Numbered from the stretch's first letter, positions 1 through 9,453 are shown. The stretch is DNA of 64,000 nt from Christiangramia oceanisediminis (GCF_022570735.2 NZ_JANCNS010000001.1:1-64000), one strand, 5' to 3'. Notes: a model not told the origin generated them from the letters alone. Translations and numbers: made by a program.

Positions 1-83
1 TTTTACCCTGCTTAAAACCCAACCTTCAAATGAACATCACTCCCTTCTCAGAAGCCTCACTCCCCTCACTCGGAAAGCGGATG

Positions 84-116
84 CAAATGTAAGGTGACTT
101 TTGCTTTCAAACCAAA
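84..116 (-). promoter_or_regulatory. Leftward Bacteroidota-type promoter, copy 1
   Basis: On the minus strand a TTTG (113-116) lies 21 bases before TACATTTG (84-91), matching the Bacteroidota -33/-7 pattern TTTG-N19-21-TAnnTTTG. The transcript would run off the left edge. It begins with a GC-richer leader containing GTTCATTTGAAGG, which I think resembles rRNA or tRNA operon leaders; that is recollection, not a search. Confidence 0.5.
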
Positions 117-217
117 TAAAAAATCAACTTTTTTTTCGGCCTTTATTCTAGCTGAGCCCTTGCCCATAGCACTCTCCAGTAATTTCAGTGAACATAACTT
201 CGTTTCCAAAGCGGGTG

Positions 218-250
218 CAAATATACAGCGAGTTTTTCTTCCCAACCAAA
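218..250 (-). promoter_or_regulatory. Leftward Bacteroidota-type promoter, copy 2
   Basis: Minus strand TTTG (247-250), a 21-base gap and TATATTTG (218-225). The spacing and flanks (ATTTGGTT before, GCACCCGCTTT after) match the copy 134 bases further downstream, so the two form a tandem pair. The leader has GTTCACTGAAATTACTGG. Tandem strong promoters are typical of stable RNA operons; the target lies outside the window. Confidence 0.5.
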
Positions 251-412
251 TATCGGATGCATAATTTTCGATAAAAAGTGGATTTATTTTCTAAAAAGCT
301 GAATATCAAATTTAAGCAAACTAAATAAAATTCCAAGTCTCTTCAGAATAAAAATTCCAAAGGAAAATAACTTTTCAAATTACCTTAATTTATAGAATAG
401 CTACAGCCATTA

Positions 413-443
413 TTGTACAACCAAAACCAACATCTTATCTTTG
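413..443 (+). promoter_or_regulatory. thrS operon promoter
   Basis: TTG (413-415), a 20-base gap and TATCTTTG (436-443) fit the Bacteroidota consensus. Transcription would begin about 15 bases before the thrS ATG, leaving a short leader with no room for a T-box or structured attenuator. Confidence 0.55.
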
Positions 444-465
444 TGGCCTTAAAAAATCGAATATA

Positions 466-2418
466 ATGATCAAGATCACCCTACCCGATGGTAGTATAAA
501 GGAGTTTGAGAAAGGAAGCACTCCTATAGATGTAGCAAATAGCATTAGCCAGGGACTGGCCAGAAATGTCATTTCGGCAAAATTCAATGGAAAAACGGTT
601 GAAAGCACCACTCCTTTAAATACCGATGGAGATCTTGTATTATTCACCTGGAATGACGAGGAAGGAAAAAAAGCTTTCTGGCATTCCACTTCGCACGTGA
701 TGGCCCAGGCTATCCAGGACCTTTATCCCGGAGCGAAATTAACCATTGGTCCCGCAATAGACAGGGGTTTTTATTACGATGTGGATTTTGGAGAGCATAA
801 GATCTCTGAAAGCGATTTCAAAAAGATCGAAGATCGTATGCTGGAGATCGCCCGAGGAAAACACGATTTCCAGATGCGCGAAGTATCTAAACAGGACGCT
901 CTTGATTTCTATAAAAAGGAAAACAACCAGTTTAAGATTGAATTAATAGAAAATCTTGAAGACGGCGATATCACATTCTGCGATCATGACACTTTCACCG
1001 ATTTGTGTCGTGGAGGACATATTCCGAATACCGGAATTATAAAGGCAGTTAAATTGATGAACGTGGCCGGTGCTTACTGGAGAGGAGATGAAAACAATCC
1101 GCAGTTGACCAGAGTTTACGGAATCTCATTTCCGAAGCAGAAGGATCTTAAGGAATACCTCGAACTTCTGGAAGAAGCCAAAAAGAGAGACCACAGGAAA
1201 CTAGGAAAGGAACTGGAGTTATTCACTTTCTCTCAAAAAGTTGGACAGGGATTACCTTTATGGTTACCTAAGGGAGCCGCCCTTCGTGAAAGATTGGAGA
1301 ACTTCCTGAAAAAGGCTCAGAAACAGGCTGGTTACGAGATGGTGGTTTCTCCACACATCGGCAGTAAGGAACTTTATGTGACTTCCGGGCATTATGCCAA
1401 ATATGGTGAAGATTCTTTCCAGCCAATCAGCACTCCTAATGAAGGGGAGGAATTCATGCTAAAACCTATGAACTGTCCTCACCACTGTGAAATGTATAAT
1501 GCATCTTCATGGAGTTACCGGGATCTTCCAAAAAGATTTGCTGAATTCGGAACGGTATACAGATATGAGCAGAGCGGTGAGCTTCACGGATTAACCCGTG
1601 TTCGTGGCTTTACCCAGGATGACGCGCATATTTTCTGTACCCCAGATCAACTGGACGATGAATTTAAAAAGGTGATCGATCTTACCTTATATGTATTCCG
1701 CTCTTTAGGATTTGAAGATTTTGTAACCCAGGTTTCATTAAGAGATCCTGAGAACAAGGAAAAATACATAGGTAGCGACGAGGTTTGGGAAAAAGCTGAA
1801 AACGCAATTATTAGTGCGGCAAAGGAAAAAGAACTAAACTATGTGATCGAAACGGGGGAAGCCGCATTCTACGGACCTAAACTTGATTTTATGGTTAAAG
1901 ATGCCCTTGGGCGTAGCTGGCAGCTTGGAACCATACAGGTAGACTATAACCTGCCAGAAAGATTTGACCTGACATATAAAGGAAGTGACAATGAGTCGCA
2001 TCGCCCGGTCATGATCCACCGCGCGCCTTTTGGAAGTATGGAACGCTTTGTAGCGATTCTATTAGAGCACACAGGAGGTAATTTTCCTTTGTGGTTAATG
2101 CCAGAACAGGCTATTATTCTATCGCTCAGTGAGAAATATGAAAAATACTCACAAAAAGTTTTAACTTTGCTTGAAAATCACGAAATTCGCGCCCTTGTAG
2201 ACAACAGGAACGAAACTATTGGCAAGAAAATAAGGGAAGCAGAAGTGAATAAATTCCCCTATATGCTAATCGTTGGAGAGCAGGAAGCTGAAGATGGTAC
2301 AGTTTCTGTACGTAGACACGGCGAAGGTGATTTGGGTGCCATGAAAATTGAAGATTTCGCAAATTTGATAAATACAGAAATCAGTAGTACCTTAAAGCCA
2401 TTCAAAACAGAAGTTTAA
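466..2418 (+). CDS. thrS: Threonine--tRNA ligase
   Basis: Charges tRNA-Thr with threonine in the cytoplasm. At 650 residues it has the full family length: an N-terminal TGS domain (about 1-65), the editing/SAD domain (about 70-225), the class II catalytic core (about 240-535) and the C-terminal anticodon-binding domain. The zinc ligands are present as Cys337 (in MNCPHH), His388 and His518, matching E. coli C334/H385/H511. The ATG sits just after a good promoter. It heads a translation operon with infC, rpmI and rplT; infC begins in the same frame 15 bases after the stop. Identification is secure. Confidence 0.98.
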   Translation: MIKITLPDGSIKEFEKGSTPIDVANSISQGLARNVISAKFNGKTVESTTPLNTDGDLVLFTWNDEEGKKAFWHSTSHVMAQAIQDLYPGAKLTIGPAIDRGFYYDVDFGEHKISESDFKKIEDRMLEIARGKHDFQMREVSKQDALDFYKKENNQFKIELIENLEDGDITFCDHDTFTDLCRGGHIPNTGIIKAVKLMNVAGAYWRGDENNPQLTRVYGISFPKQKDLKEYLELLEEAKKRDHRKLGKELELFTFSQKVGQGLPLWLPKGAALRERLENFLKKAQKQAGYEMVVSPHIGSKELYVTSGHYAKYGEDSFQPISTPNEGEEFMLKPMNCPHHCEMYNASSWSYRDLPKRFAEFGTVYRYEQSGELHGLTRVRGFTQDDAHIFCTPDQLDDEFKKVIDLTLYVFRSLGFEDFVTQVSLRDPENKEKYIGSDEVWEKAENAIISAAKEKELNYVIETGEAAFYGPKLDFMVKDALGRSWQLGTIQVDYNLPERFDLTYKGSDNESHRPVMIHRAPFGSMERFVAILLEHTGGNFPLWLMPEQAIILSLSEKYEKYSQKVLTLLENHEIRALVDNRNETIGKKIREAEVNKFPYMLIVGEQEAEDGTVSVRRHGEGDLGAMKIEDFANLINTEISSTLKPFKTEV

Positions 2419-2433
2419 CTAAAATTTTTAGCC

Positions 2434-2988
2434 ATAGCAATACGAAGAAAAAAACCCAATAGGTTCGGTAGACAAAAAGAAGAACAACATCGAATCAACG
2501 AGAAGATCAAAGCAGACGAAGTTCGTTTGGTTGGTGATAATGTAGAAATGGATATCTATCCAATAAAAAAGGCGCTTTCCATTGCACAGGAAATGGGTCT
2601 TGATTTGGTAGAGATTTCTCCTAACGCTAAACCACCGGTGGCCAAGGTCATGGATTACAAGAAGTTTCTTTATGAACAGAAGAAACGAGAAAAAGCCATG
2701 AAAGCCAAAGCCAGTAAAGTCGTCGTTAAGGAGATCAGATTTGGTCCCAATACCGATGATCATGACTACGAATTCAAAAAGCGTAATGCAGAGAAATTCT
2801 TGAAAGATGGCGCAAAGCTGAAAGCTTTTGTGTTCTTCAAAGGTCGTTCTATCGTCTTTAAGGATAAAGGAGAGATTCTTTTACTTAGACTGGCTCAGGA
2901 TCTTGAAGAATACGGAAAGGTTGAGCAAATGCCGAAACTGGAAGGGAAGCGTATGACTATGTTCATGGCGCCGAAGAAAACGAAATAA
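2434..2988 (+). CDS. infC: Translation initiation factor IF-3
   Basis: IF-3 binds the 30S subunit, prevents premature 50S joining and proofreads start codons. Conserved N-domain residues ([19 protein letters not shown]) lie upstream of the first TTG (2527) and ATG (2548), so neither can be the true start. The frame is open back to 2419, directly after the thrS stop, with no ATG, GTG or TTG. The best start is AUA at 2434, giving an Ala-Ile-Arg-Arg-Lys-Lys N-terminus and 184 residues, a normal length. A rare start codon fits the known IF-3 autoregulation from AUU in E. coli. Product certain; exact start (2434 or 2440) inferred. Confidence 0.93.
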   Translation: MAIRRKKPNRFGRQKEEQHRINEKIKADEVRLVGDNVEMDIYPIKKALSIAQEMGLDLVEISPNAKPPVAKVMDYKKFLYEQKKREKAMKAKASKVVVKEIRFGPNTDDHDYEFKKRNAEKFLKDGAKLKAFVFFKGRSIVFKDKGEILLLRLAQDLEEYGKVEQMPKLEGKRMTMFMAPKKTK

Positions 2989-3023
2989 AAGAATAAGAGA
3001 GTTAATTATAAAAAAGGACAGCA

Positions 3024-3221
3024 ATGCCTAAGATGAAAACTAAATCCAGTGCCAAGAAGCGTTTCAAGCTAACAGGAACTGGTAAAATCAAAAGAAAGCA
3101 CGCGTTTAAGAGTCACATCTTAACAAAGAAGTCTAAAAAACGTAAGCTAGCCTTAACTCACAGTACTTTAGTACATGATGCAGATAAGGAAAATGTAAAA
3201 CTTCAATTACGTTTAAAGTAA
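3024..3221 (+). CDS. rpmI: 50S ribosomal protein L35
   Basis: A 65-residue, very basic protein beginning [14 protein letters not shown], the hallmark of bL35, a structural protein of the large ribosomal subunit. Length and the central [15 protein letters not shown] segment are typical. It lies 35 bases after infC in the conserved infC-rpmI-rplT order. The 131-base spacer to rplT is longer than the other gaps in this operon and might carry leader regulation of rplT, but I see no clear structure in it. Confidence 0.97.
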   Translation: MPKMKTKSSAKKRFKLTGTGKIKRKHAFKSHILTKKSKKRKLALTHSTLVHDADKENVKLQLRLK

Positions 3222-3352
3222 ACTGAAGTTTTCGGTTTCAATTATTATTTAACCATGGAGTCGGGCAAATTAGAAGTGAGAATTTAGATTTGATAACCTC
3301 CTAATTTGAAAGTGTTGCATAAGCGACCGCCTGCTACAAAAAAATGTAAAAT

Positions 3353-3697
3353 ATGCCAAGATCAGTAAATTCAGTTGCCAAAAGGGCACGTAGAAAAAAA
3401 GTTTTAAAGCAAGCAAAAGGATATTTCGGACGTCGTAAAAACGTTTGGACCGTTGCTAAAAATGCGGTTGAAAAAGCGATGCTATATGCATACAGAGACC
3501 GTAAAGCTAAGAAACGCAACTTCCGTTCTTTATGGATCATGCGTATCAACGCTGCAGCCAGACAAGAAGGATTATCTTATTCTCAATTCATGGGGAAACT
3601 TAAAGCTAGTGACATCGGATTGAACCGTAAGGTTCTTGCCGACCTGGCGATGAACAACCCTGAGGCTTTTAAAGCAATTGTAGAAAAAGTAAAATAA
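3353..3697 (+). CDS. rplT: 50S ribosomal protein L20
   Basis: bL20, 114 residues, an RNA-binding protein needed for early 50S assembly and in some bacteria a translational repressor of its own operon. The N-terminus [20 protein letters not shown] and the [11 protein letters not shown] segment are diagnostic. Last gene of the thrS operon, followed by a strong hairpin terminator. Confidence 0.98.
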   Translation: MPRSVNSVAKRARRKKVLKQAKGYFGRRKNVWTVAKNAVEKAMLYAYRDRKAKKRNFRSLWIMRINAAARQEGLSYSQFMGKLKASDIGLNRKVLADLAMNNPEAFKAIVEKVK

Positions 3698-3717
3698 AAC
3701 GATTATACTCTCTTATA

Positions 3718-3747
3718 GAAAAATCCTGCCATTTGGCGGGATTTTTT
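3718..3747. terminator. Bidirectional rho-independent terminator
   Basis: The stem AATCCTGCC / GGCGGGATT with loop ATTT is followed by a T-tract on the plus strand and preceded by an A-rich run. It lies between the convergent ends of rplT and the antiporter gene and probably serves rplT, perhaps both. Confidence 0.75.
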
Positions 3748-3749
3748 GT

Positions 3750-4979
3750 TTATAAGGATTTCTTCTGGATCCTTTTTCCAGCCTTTTCGGTAGCAAAGGA
3801 TGCCAGGACGCAGGTGACCGTGATCATCAAAATGGTTCCGTTCAGGACTTCTTCTGATAAAAGCCGAACCGGTTCACCTGTCTCAGTATACCCCGTGATA
3901 ATATTATAACCAATTAAAACCGCCGCGAGTGTAGCAGCTGCCTGCGCGTTGCTCAAACCAAAGATCATCAGACCCTCATTCCCAGAAAGACTCAAACTCT
4001 TCTGGGTAAGTCTCGCCGCGAGATATTTAGAACCTGTCGCGATAATCGTCATTATTATGCCCACTTTTATAGTGTCAAAATCGGAAAAGAATAATCTGTA
4101 ATCGATAAGCATCCCAATGCCTATTAGAAAAAAGGGGATGAAAATGGCGTTTCCCACAAATTCTACCTTATCCATCAATACTGACCTTCGGGGTATATAT
4201 GGATTCAATGCGAGGCCACAAAGAAAGGCTCCAATAATACCTTCCACCCCGGCCATTTCGGCAAGAAAAGCTGAAAGAAAAATCATCCCCAGTATAAAAA
4301 TATATTGTCCTACCCCGTCCTTATAGCGGTTTAAAAACCAACGAACAATAATGGGAAAACCTAAAACTATCACCAGCCCACAAATAACAACTGAAAATAA
4401 CAGTTTTAGCCAAAATACCATTCCTACTTCACCTCTGTTCATTCCCACGATCACCGCCAGCACCAATAATGCAAGGGTGTCGGTAATAATTGTTCCGCCC
4501 AGGCTAATAGTAACGGCCCTGTTCCCGGTTATCCCCATTCGCCTTACAATTGGATATGCTATTAAAGTGTGAGAAGCAAACATACTGGCCAGCAATATCG
4601 ATGTTTCCATACTATAATTCAGCAAATAATATCCTGCCATAATACCCAGCAACATGGGAATCAAAAAAGTGAACATTCCAAACAGGAGACTTTGATATTT
4701 ATTCTTTTTGAAGTCTATCATATCGATCTCAAGCCCGGCGAGGAACATAATATATAGCAGGCCGGCGGTACCCGATAGTATGATACCGCTATCACGTTCC
4801 AGAAGATTTATTCCATAAGGTCCTATTATAGCCCCTGCGATGATCAATCCCAAAAGACCTGGAATCCTAATGCGATGCAAAAGAATGGGAGTTACCAGGA
4901 TAACAATGAGGATAATAAGAAATTTAAGTACTGGGTTACTTATGGGAAGGCTAAAATCTACCAGGAATAACAGGTTCAT
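3750..4979 (-). CDS. CPA2-family cation/proton antiporter
   Basis: A 409-residue integral membrane protein with about 11-12 hydrophobic segments, resembling Kef-type/NapA-like monovalent cation:proton antiporters (Na_H_Exchanger family). Supporting segments are IPGLLGLIIAGAIIGPYGINLL near the N-terminus and the AEMAGVEGIIGAFLCGLAL region, typical of this family. It ends after the membrane domain, with no TrkA-N nucleotide-binding or USP domain, so K+ efflux gating as in KefC is not expected. Cation specificity cannot be read from sequence. It lies 7 bases after a YjbQ-family gene and is probably cotranscribed with it. Confidence 0.88.
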   Translation of the reverse strand: MNLLFLVDFSLPISNPVLKFLIILIVILVTPILLHRIRIPGLLGLIIAGAIIGPYGINLLERDSGIILSGTAGLLYIMFLAGLEIDMIDFKKNKYQSLLFGMFTFLIPMLLGIMAGYYLLNYSMETSILLASMFASHTLIAYPIVRRMGITGNRAVTISLGGTIITDTLALLVLAVIVGMNRGEVGMVFWLKLLFSVVICGLVIVLGFPIIVRWFLNRYKDGVGQYIFILGMIFLSAFLAEMAGVEGIIGAFLCGLALNPYIPRRSVLMDKVEFVGNAIFIPFFLIGIGMLIDYRLFFSDFDTIKVGIIMTIIATGSKYLAARLTQKSLSLSGNEGLMIFGLSNAQAAATLAAVLIGYNIITGYTETGEPVRLLSEEVLNGTILMITVTCVLASFATEKAGKRIQKKSL

Positions 4980-4986
4980 TAGAAAT

Positions 4987-5418
4987 TCATCGATTGTTAG
5001 CTCCCCAGGCAGTAAGAACTAATTTCCTTGATCCTCCCCTGTTTCTGTGCTCACATAGATAAATTCCCTGCCAGGTTCCCAAATTAAGCCTTCCGTTGGT
5101 AACCGGTATCTGAACCGAAGTCCCGGTCAAAGACGACTTGATATGCGCCGGCATATCATCAGAACCTTCCAGGGTATGTTTATAATAGGGCTGATCTTCA
5201 GGTACCATTTTATTAAAATGACTTTCAAAATCCTCCCTTACCGTAGGATCGGCATTTTCATTGATCGCTAAACCAGCCGAAGTATGTTTTATAAAAACCT
5301 GTAAAAAGCCCATATCGATCTCATTGATTTCTGAAAACTGACTGGTGATCTCTTCGGTCACCAAATGAAATCCTCTACTTCTGGCCTTTAAATTAATTTC
5401 TTTCTGAAAAATTTTCAT
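4987..5418 (-). CDS. YjbQ / UPF0047 family protein
   Basis: A small 143-residue cytosolic protein. The motifs HTSAGLAINENADP (about 48-61) and LGTWQGIYLCEHR (about 113-125), holding the conserved His/Glu/His cluster, place it in the YjbQ/UPF0047 family, some members of which have weak thiamine-phosphate synthase activity. Its physiological role is uncertain. It starts 2 bases from the end of the upstream exported-protein gene and is followed by the antiporter, so the three are likely one transcript. Confidence 0.9.
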   Translation of the reverse strand: MKIFQKEINLKARSRGFHLVTEEITSQFSEINEIDMGFLQVFIKHTSAGLAINENADPTVREDFESHFNKMVPEDQPYYKHTLEGSDDMPAHIKSSLTGTSVQIPVTNGRLNLGTWQGIYLCEHRNRGGSRKLVLTAWGANNR

Positions 5419-5420
5419 AC

Positions 5421-6779
5421 TTAGGTTTTCTGTTCTTTTTTCTTGGCAGCGGGGAAAAGCACATTATTCAGGATAAGGCGGTAACCCGGTGAGTTGGGAT
5501 GAAGTTCGAGCTCGGTCTTTGGATCCCCTACTCTATGCTGATAATCTTCCGGGTCGTGACCACCATAAAAGGTGAAAAATCCTTTGCCTTTTATTCCGTG
5601 GATATAACGAGCTTCACCATTCAGCTTACTCTCTCCCATGATCAACACCCCAGGCTTGACCGTTTCGGGATCATAGCTCGTGGTTTGTCCCATAAAGCCT
5701 TTAACCAGTCGTGTATGGTTCTGTGTTAACATGGTTGGGACCACATCCCATTTTGCCGAATAGTCCATCAGGCTAAAATAATCGCTTTCTTTAGGGATCT
5801 GCCTTTTTGCCGTCATGTCAATACTGGAAAATTCATAGACCATGGGACTTCTTTCCAGTTCGAAATTCGTGAAGGCAAAGGTCTTATTAAAATCGATCTT
5901 GGATTGATAACCGGGATCTGAAGGATCGCCGTCAAACATGGTTTCGGCTATATCAACCCCTTCTGCGGCGAGTGCAATATCAAAACTATCGGTCGCGCTG
6001 CACATGGCGAACATAAAACCGCCACCAACCACATAATCCCTGATCTTAAGGGCCACATCCAGTTTAGCTTCAGAAACCTTTGAATAACCCAATTCAGCAG
6101 CCAGAGCTTCGGCTTCTTTCTTTTCTTCGATATACCAGGGTGCAGTCCGGAAAGCGCGGTAAAATTTACCGTATTGACCCGTAAAATCCTCGTGATGCAG
6201 ATGTAGCCAGTCGTATAACAACAAGGCATCATTTAAAACCTCGGTATCGTATATGGTTTCATAAGGAATTTCGGCATAGGTAAGAGCCATGGTTACCGCG
6301 TCATCCCATGGTTTGTTACCTGTAGGACTGTAAACAGCGATCTTAGGTGCCTTTTCCAGGGAAACCGATTCCATATTCTTCGACGGACTACTGATCTCTT
6401 CCAGGATACTTTCAGCCTTCGAATCACTGACCAGTTCAAAATCCACCCCCCTAATTTTGCATTCCTTCCGAAGTTTTTCAGAATCTGAGATGAGAAAAGA
6501 ACCGCCCCGATAATTCAGCAACCAGTTCACCGAAAGTTGATTTTCCAGGGAATAATAAACGATCCCATAGGCCTTTAGGTGATTACCCTGCGAATCGGCG
6601 TCCATTGGAATTAATACTTTGGAAGCCCGGGCCTGGAATGCAATGAGCATCAAAAAAGAAAGCAGCAAGACAGTTTTCACTGTTTTGCTGCTTTTGATAT
6701 TTTCTATAAAAATTCTGCTGGCTTTTTTTAGCCTGTTTTCATTAGAATGGAACGTCGTTATCGTCATCATCGAAATCAC
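5421..6779 (-). CDS. Exported protein of unknown function
   Basis: Homologs in Flavobacteria are, as far as I recall, often labelled 'asparagine synthetase B', but it has neither MCGI nor an SGGxDS loop, so that label is not supported. The central part (VYSPTGNKPWDDAVTMALTY, then LYDWLHLHHEDFTGQYG and GGGFMFAMCSATDSFD) suggests a class I amidotransferase-like/ThuA-like fold with a possible nucleophilic Cys; this is inference. The listed ATG overlaps dnaB by 38 bases. A GTG at 6680 would yield a perfect signal peptide (KTVLLLSFLMLIAFQARA, cleavage before SKV), so the mature protein is probably periplasmic and the true start may be 6680. Confidence 0.8.
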   Translation of the reverse strand: MISMMTITTFHSNENRLKKASRIFIENIKSSKTVKTVLLLSFLMLIAFQARASKVLIPMDADSQGNHLKAYGIVYYSLENQLSVNWLLNYRGGSFLISDSEKLRKECKIRGVDFELVSDSKAESILEEISSPSKNMESVSLEKAPKIAVYSPTGNKPWDDAVTMALTYAEIPYETIYDTEVLNDALLLYDWLHLHHEDFTGQYGKFYRAFRTAPWYIEEKKEAEALAAELGYSKVSEAKLDVALKIRDYVVGGGFMFAMCSATDSFDIALAAEGVDIAETMFDGDPSDPGYQSKIDFNKTFAFTNFELERSPMVYEFSSIDMTAKRQIPKESDYFSLMDYSAKWDVVPTMLTQNHTRLVKGFMGQTTSYDPETVKPGVLIMGESKLNGEARYIHGIKGKGFFTFYGGHDPEDYQHRVGDPKTELELHPNSPGYRLILNNVLFPAAKKKEQKT

Positions 6780-8298
6780 TATTCATTGAACTTCCAAAAG
6801 CCTCATCGGCACTAGGATTTGGCAAATTGTAATTTCCAAAGTCATTATCTCCTTCTGAAGCGTTCATGCTGGAAGGGATCTCTGATGGGAAATTGAAGTC
6901 TTCTAAATTATCAAATTTACCGAGTTCTCCAATGAATTTAAGCCTAATATTTTCCAATCCACCGTTACGGTGCTTAGCCACGATGAATTCTCCCTGACCC
7001 TGGGTAGGAGTTCTTTCTTCATCATCCCACTCCTCGATCTTATAGTATTCAGGACGGTAAATGAACGAAACGATATCAGCATCCTGTTCGATCGCTCCAG
7101 ATTCCCTAAGGTCGGAAAGCAGCGGACGCTTACTTCCTCCCCTGGTCTCCACCGCTCGCGATAGCTGTGAAAGCGCGATCACCGGTACGTTTAATTCCTT
7201 TGCAAGTGCCTTCAGGTTACGGGAAATGGTAGAGATCTCCTGTTCCCTGTTTCCGCCTTTCTGACTTCCTCCAGCGGTCATTAACTGAAGGTAATCGATC
7301 ACGATCATACGAATTCCGTGCTGTGATGCCAGTCGACGCGCTTTTGCCCTTAGATCGAAAATAGAAAGAGAAGGCGTATCATCGATAAATAAAGGAGCTT
7401 TTTCAAGATCTTTCACCTTTACGTTCAATTGCTCCCATTCGTGCTGTTCCAGTTTCCCGGTTCTTAATTTTTCAGAAGACAGGCCGGTTTCAGAAGAGAT
7501 CAAACGGGTGATCAGCTGTACCGAAGACATCTCCAGGGAGAAGAAAGCAACAGGAATACCCTGGTCTACGGCAATATTACGCGCCATGGACAGGGTAAGT
7601 GCCGTTTTACCCATACCAGGACGGGCGGCCACAATAATAAGGTCAGACGGCTGCCATCCCGAAGTAAGCTCGTCGAGCTTGGTAAATCCGGAAGGCACCC
7701 CACTCAATCCTTCTTTATTAGAAATTTCCTGTATCTTCTTTTTGGCCTGCATCACCAGGCTTTGTGCTGTCTCTGTAGAACGCTTGATATTTCCCTGGGT
7801 AACCTCGTATAATTTTCCTTCTGCACTATCAAGCAGGTCGAATACATCGGTACCTTCATCAAAGGCCTCTTCAATGATCTCGTTAGAGATCTTGATAAGG
7901 CTACGTTGAATATATTTCTGAAGAATAATACGCGCATGGAACTCGATATGAGCGGAACTCGATACTTTTTGAGTAAGCTGGATCAGGTAATAGTCTCCCC
8001 CAACTTTATCAAAATTCCCGTCTTTCTTCAACTGATTGGAAACGGTTAATAAGTCGATCGCCTCCGAATTATCGAACAATTTTTTGATCGCCTCGTAAAT
8101 GTAATAATGAGCGGTCTTGTAAAAAGCTTCAGGATGCAGGATATCGATGATCTCATCGACTCCTTTTTTATCGATCATCATCGCACCAAGCACAACCTCT
8201 TCTAAATCAACGGCTTGAGGAGGCACCTTGCCTTTTTCAAGGCTTACGACGTTGGTCTTTTTATATTTGACATTTTGGGGGGAGGTGATTTTTTCCAT
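6742..8298 (-). CDS. dnaB: Replicative DNA helicase DnaB
   Basis: Hexameric helicase that unwinds DNA at the replication fork. 518 residues: N-terminal primase-interaction domain (about 25-130), linker, and a RecA-like C-terminal domain with Walker A ARPGMGKTA near residue 230, Walker B IDYLQLM, and the LSQLSRAVETR motif. No intein interrupts it. The acidic C-tail (DDDDND) is family-typical for Bacteroidota. The 169 bases upstream hold an unusual inverted repeat and two TGTTAATAA repeats. Confidence 0.98.
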   Translation of the reverse strand: MEKITSPQNVKYKKTNVVSLEKGKVPPQAVDLEEVVLGAMMIDKKGVDEIIDILHPEAFYKTAHYYIYEAIKKLFDNSEAIDLLTVSNQLKKDGNFDKVGGDYYLIQLTQKVSSSAHIEFHARIILQKYIQRSLIKISNEIIEEAFDEGTDVFDLLDSAEGKLYEVTQGNIKRSTETAQSLVMQAKKKIQEISNKEGLSGVPSGFTKLDELTSGWQPSDLIIVAARPGMGKTALTLSMARNIAVDQGIPVAFFSLEMSSVQLITRLISSETGLSSEKLRTGKLEQHEWEQLNVKVKDLEKAPLFIDDTPSLSIFDLRAKARRLASQHGIRMIVIDYLQLMTAGGSQKGGNREQEISTISRNLKALAKELNVPVIALSQLSRAVETRGGSKRPLLSDLRESGAIEQDADIVSFIYRPEYYKIEEWDDEERTPTQGQGEFIVAKHRNGGLENIRLKFIGELGKFDNLEDFNFPSEIPSSMNASEGDNDFGNYNLPNPSADEAFGSSMNSDFDDDDNDVPF

Positions 8299-8354
8299 AG
8301 AAACGAAAGTAACTAATTTGTTAAGACAATCTTAAAAATATTAGGCCTTCTTAC

Positions 8355-8407
8355 TTAACAGGTCATCAACAATCTACCTGTTAATAAGTTGATTTTATTG
8401 TTAATAA
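8355..8407. repeat. Inverted repeat plus TGTTAATAA direct repeats upstream of dnaB
   Basis: TTAACAGGT (8355-8363) and ACCTGTTAA (8376-8384) form a perfect 9-base inverted repeat with a 12-base spacer. TGTTAATAA occurs at 8379-8387 and again at 8399-8407, 20 bases apart. The reverse form TTATTAACA matches the E. coli DnaA box TTATCCACA at 7 of 9 positions. Binding of DnaA or another regulator is inference. Confidence 0.5.
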
Positions 8408-8410
8408 GAT

Positions 8411-8440
8411 AAAAAAATCCGGCATCAATTTACCGGATTT
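8411..8440 (-). terminator. accA rho-independent terminator
   Basis: On the minus strand the stem AAATCCGG / CCGGATTT, with a 10-base loop, is followed by a run of seven T. It lies about 25 bases after the accA stop and ends that transcript before dnaB. Confidence 0.8.
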
Positions 8441-8467
8441 ATGAATGAAGTTGTATAAACAAAGAGT

Positions 8468-9421
8468 TTAACCTTTAAACACACCCATGTCTAAATACTT
8501 ATCCATCCGGTTTTTGATCAAATCTTCTGGTGATAAGTTTTTAAATTCAGAATAGGCACTGGAAATGGCCGATTTTACCAGTTCATAGGTCTCCTCCTTA
8601 TTGCTATGTGCACCACCAAGAGGCTCCTTGATGATCTCATCGATAAGCTTTTGTTTTTTCATGTCAGAGGCGGTAAGTTTCAGGGCCTCTGCAGCTTGTT
8701 CCTTATATTCCCAGCTTCTCCAGAGTATCGAAGAACAGGATTCCGGAGAGATCACCGAGTACCAGGTATTTTCCAGCATCATAACCTTATCTCCTACTCC
8801 AATTCCAAGAGCTCCTCCACTGGCTCCTTCACCAATGATCACAACGATAATTGGCACTTTTAGGCGGGTCATTTCAAGGATATTACGAGCAATGGCCTCA
8901 CCCTGTCCGCGCTCTTCGGCTTCCAGCCCAGGATAAGCTCCCGGGGTATCCACGAAACATACCACCGGAATTCCAAATTTCTCGGCAGACTTCATCAACC
9001 GAAGCGCCTTTCTATATCCTTCTGGGTTCGCCATTCCAAAATTACGGTACTGGCGCGTTTTGGTATTATAGCCTTTTTGCTGACCAACGAACATATAACT
9101 CTGATCATTGATCTTTCCAAGACCTCCTATCATCGCCTTATCGTCCTTTACATTGCGATCTCCATGAAGCTCCAGGAAGGTATCTCCACAAATAGCATTG
9201 ATATAGTCAAGGGTATATGGCCTGTTTGGATGTCTTGAAAGTTGAACCCTTTGCCATGGCGTTAGGTTCTTATATATCTCTTTCTTTTTCTCAATGAGTT
9301 TCTTCTCGATCTGTTTGCAGGTAGCTGTAACATCTACTTCACTTTCTTCTCCAATATTACAGGCTTTCGCGTACTGCTCCTCTAATTCTTTAATAGGTAG
9401 TTCAAAATCTAAATATTCCAT
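8468..9421 (-). CDS. accA: Acetyl-CoA carboxylase carboxyltransferase subunit alpha
   Basis: With AccD it forms the carboxyltransferase that moves CO2 from carboxybiotin to acetyl-CoA, giving malonyl-CoA for fatty acid synthesis. 317 residues, the usual length. The N-terminal helix region ([13 protein letters not shown]), [17 protein letters not shown], and the crotonase-like core with [15 protein letters not shown] are diagnostic. Single gene with its own terminator; a TATATTTG -7 box (minus strand, 9454-9461) lies about 35 bases upstream. Confidence 0.97.
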   Translation of the reverse strand: MEYLDFELPIKELEEQYAKACNIGEESEVDVTATCKQIEKKLIEKKKEIYKNLTPWQRVQLSRHPNRPYTLDYINAICGDTFLELHGDRNVKDDKAMIGGLGKINDQSYMFVGQQKGYNTKTRQYRNFGMANPEGYRKALRLMKSAEKFGIPVVCFVDTPGAYPGLEAEERGQGEAIARNILEMTRLKVPIIVVIIGEGASGGALGIGVGDKVMMLENTWYSVISPESCSSILWRSWEYKEQAAEALKLTASDMKKQKLIDEIIKEPLGGAHSNKEETYELVKSAISSAYSEFKNLSPEDLIKNRMDKYLDMGVFKG

Positions 9422-9453
9422 ACGGGTTTATGGTATTTAATTTTTATAGCTTA

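Larger units (their letters stand above)
1..465. other. Gene-free left edge with promoters
   Basis: No convincing protein is encoded here. The stretch holds two near-copies (about 72-116 and 206-250) of a leftward promoter module and, near its right end, the rightward promoter of thrS. The sequence downstream of the two leftward promoters resembles the leader of a stable RNA operon, but no rRNA or tRNA is inside the window. A 62-residue leftward frame overlapping the upstream copy has no recognisable features and was not called. Confidence 0.7.

Noticed and set aside
148-336. 62-residue leftward protein near the left edge
   Set aside because: Coincides with the tandem promoter module and shows no protein features.
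2527-2988. infC starting at TTG 2527
   Set aside because: Would delete the conserved N-terminal IF-3 residues encoded just upstream in the same open frame.
5948-6232. 94-residue leftward frame inside the exported-protein gene
   Set aside because: Different frame of a longer well-supported gene on the same strand.
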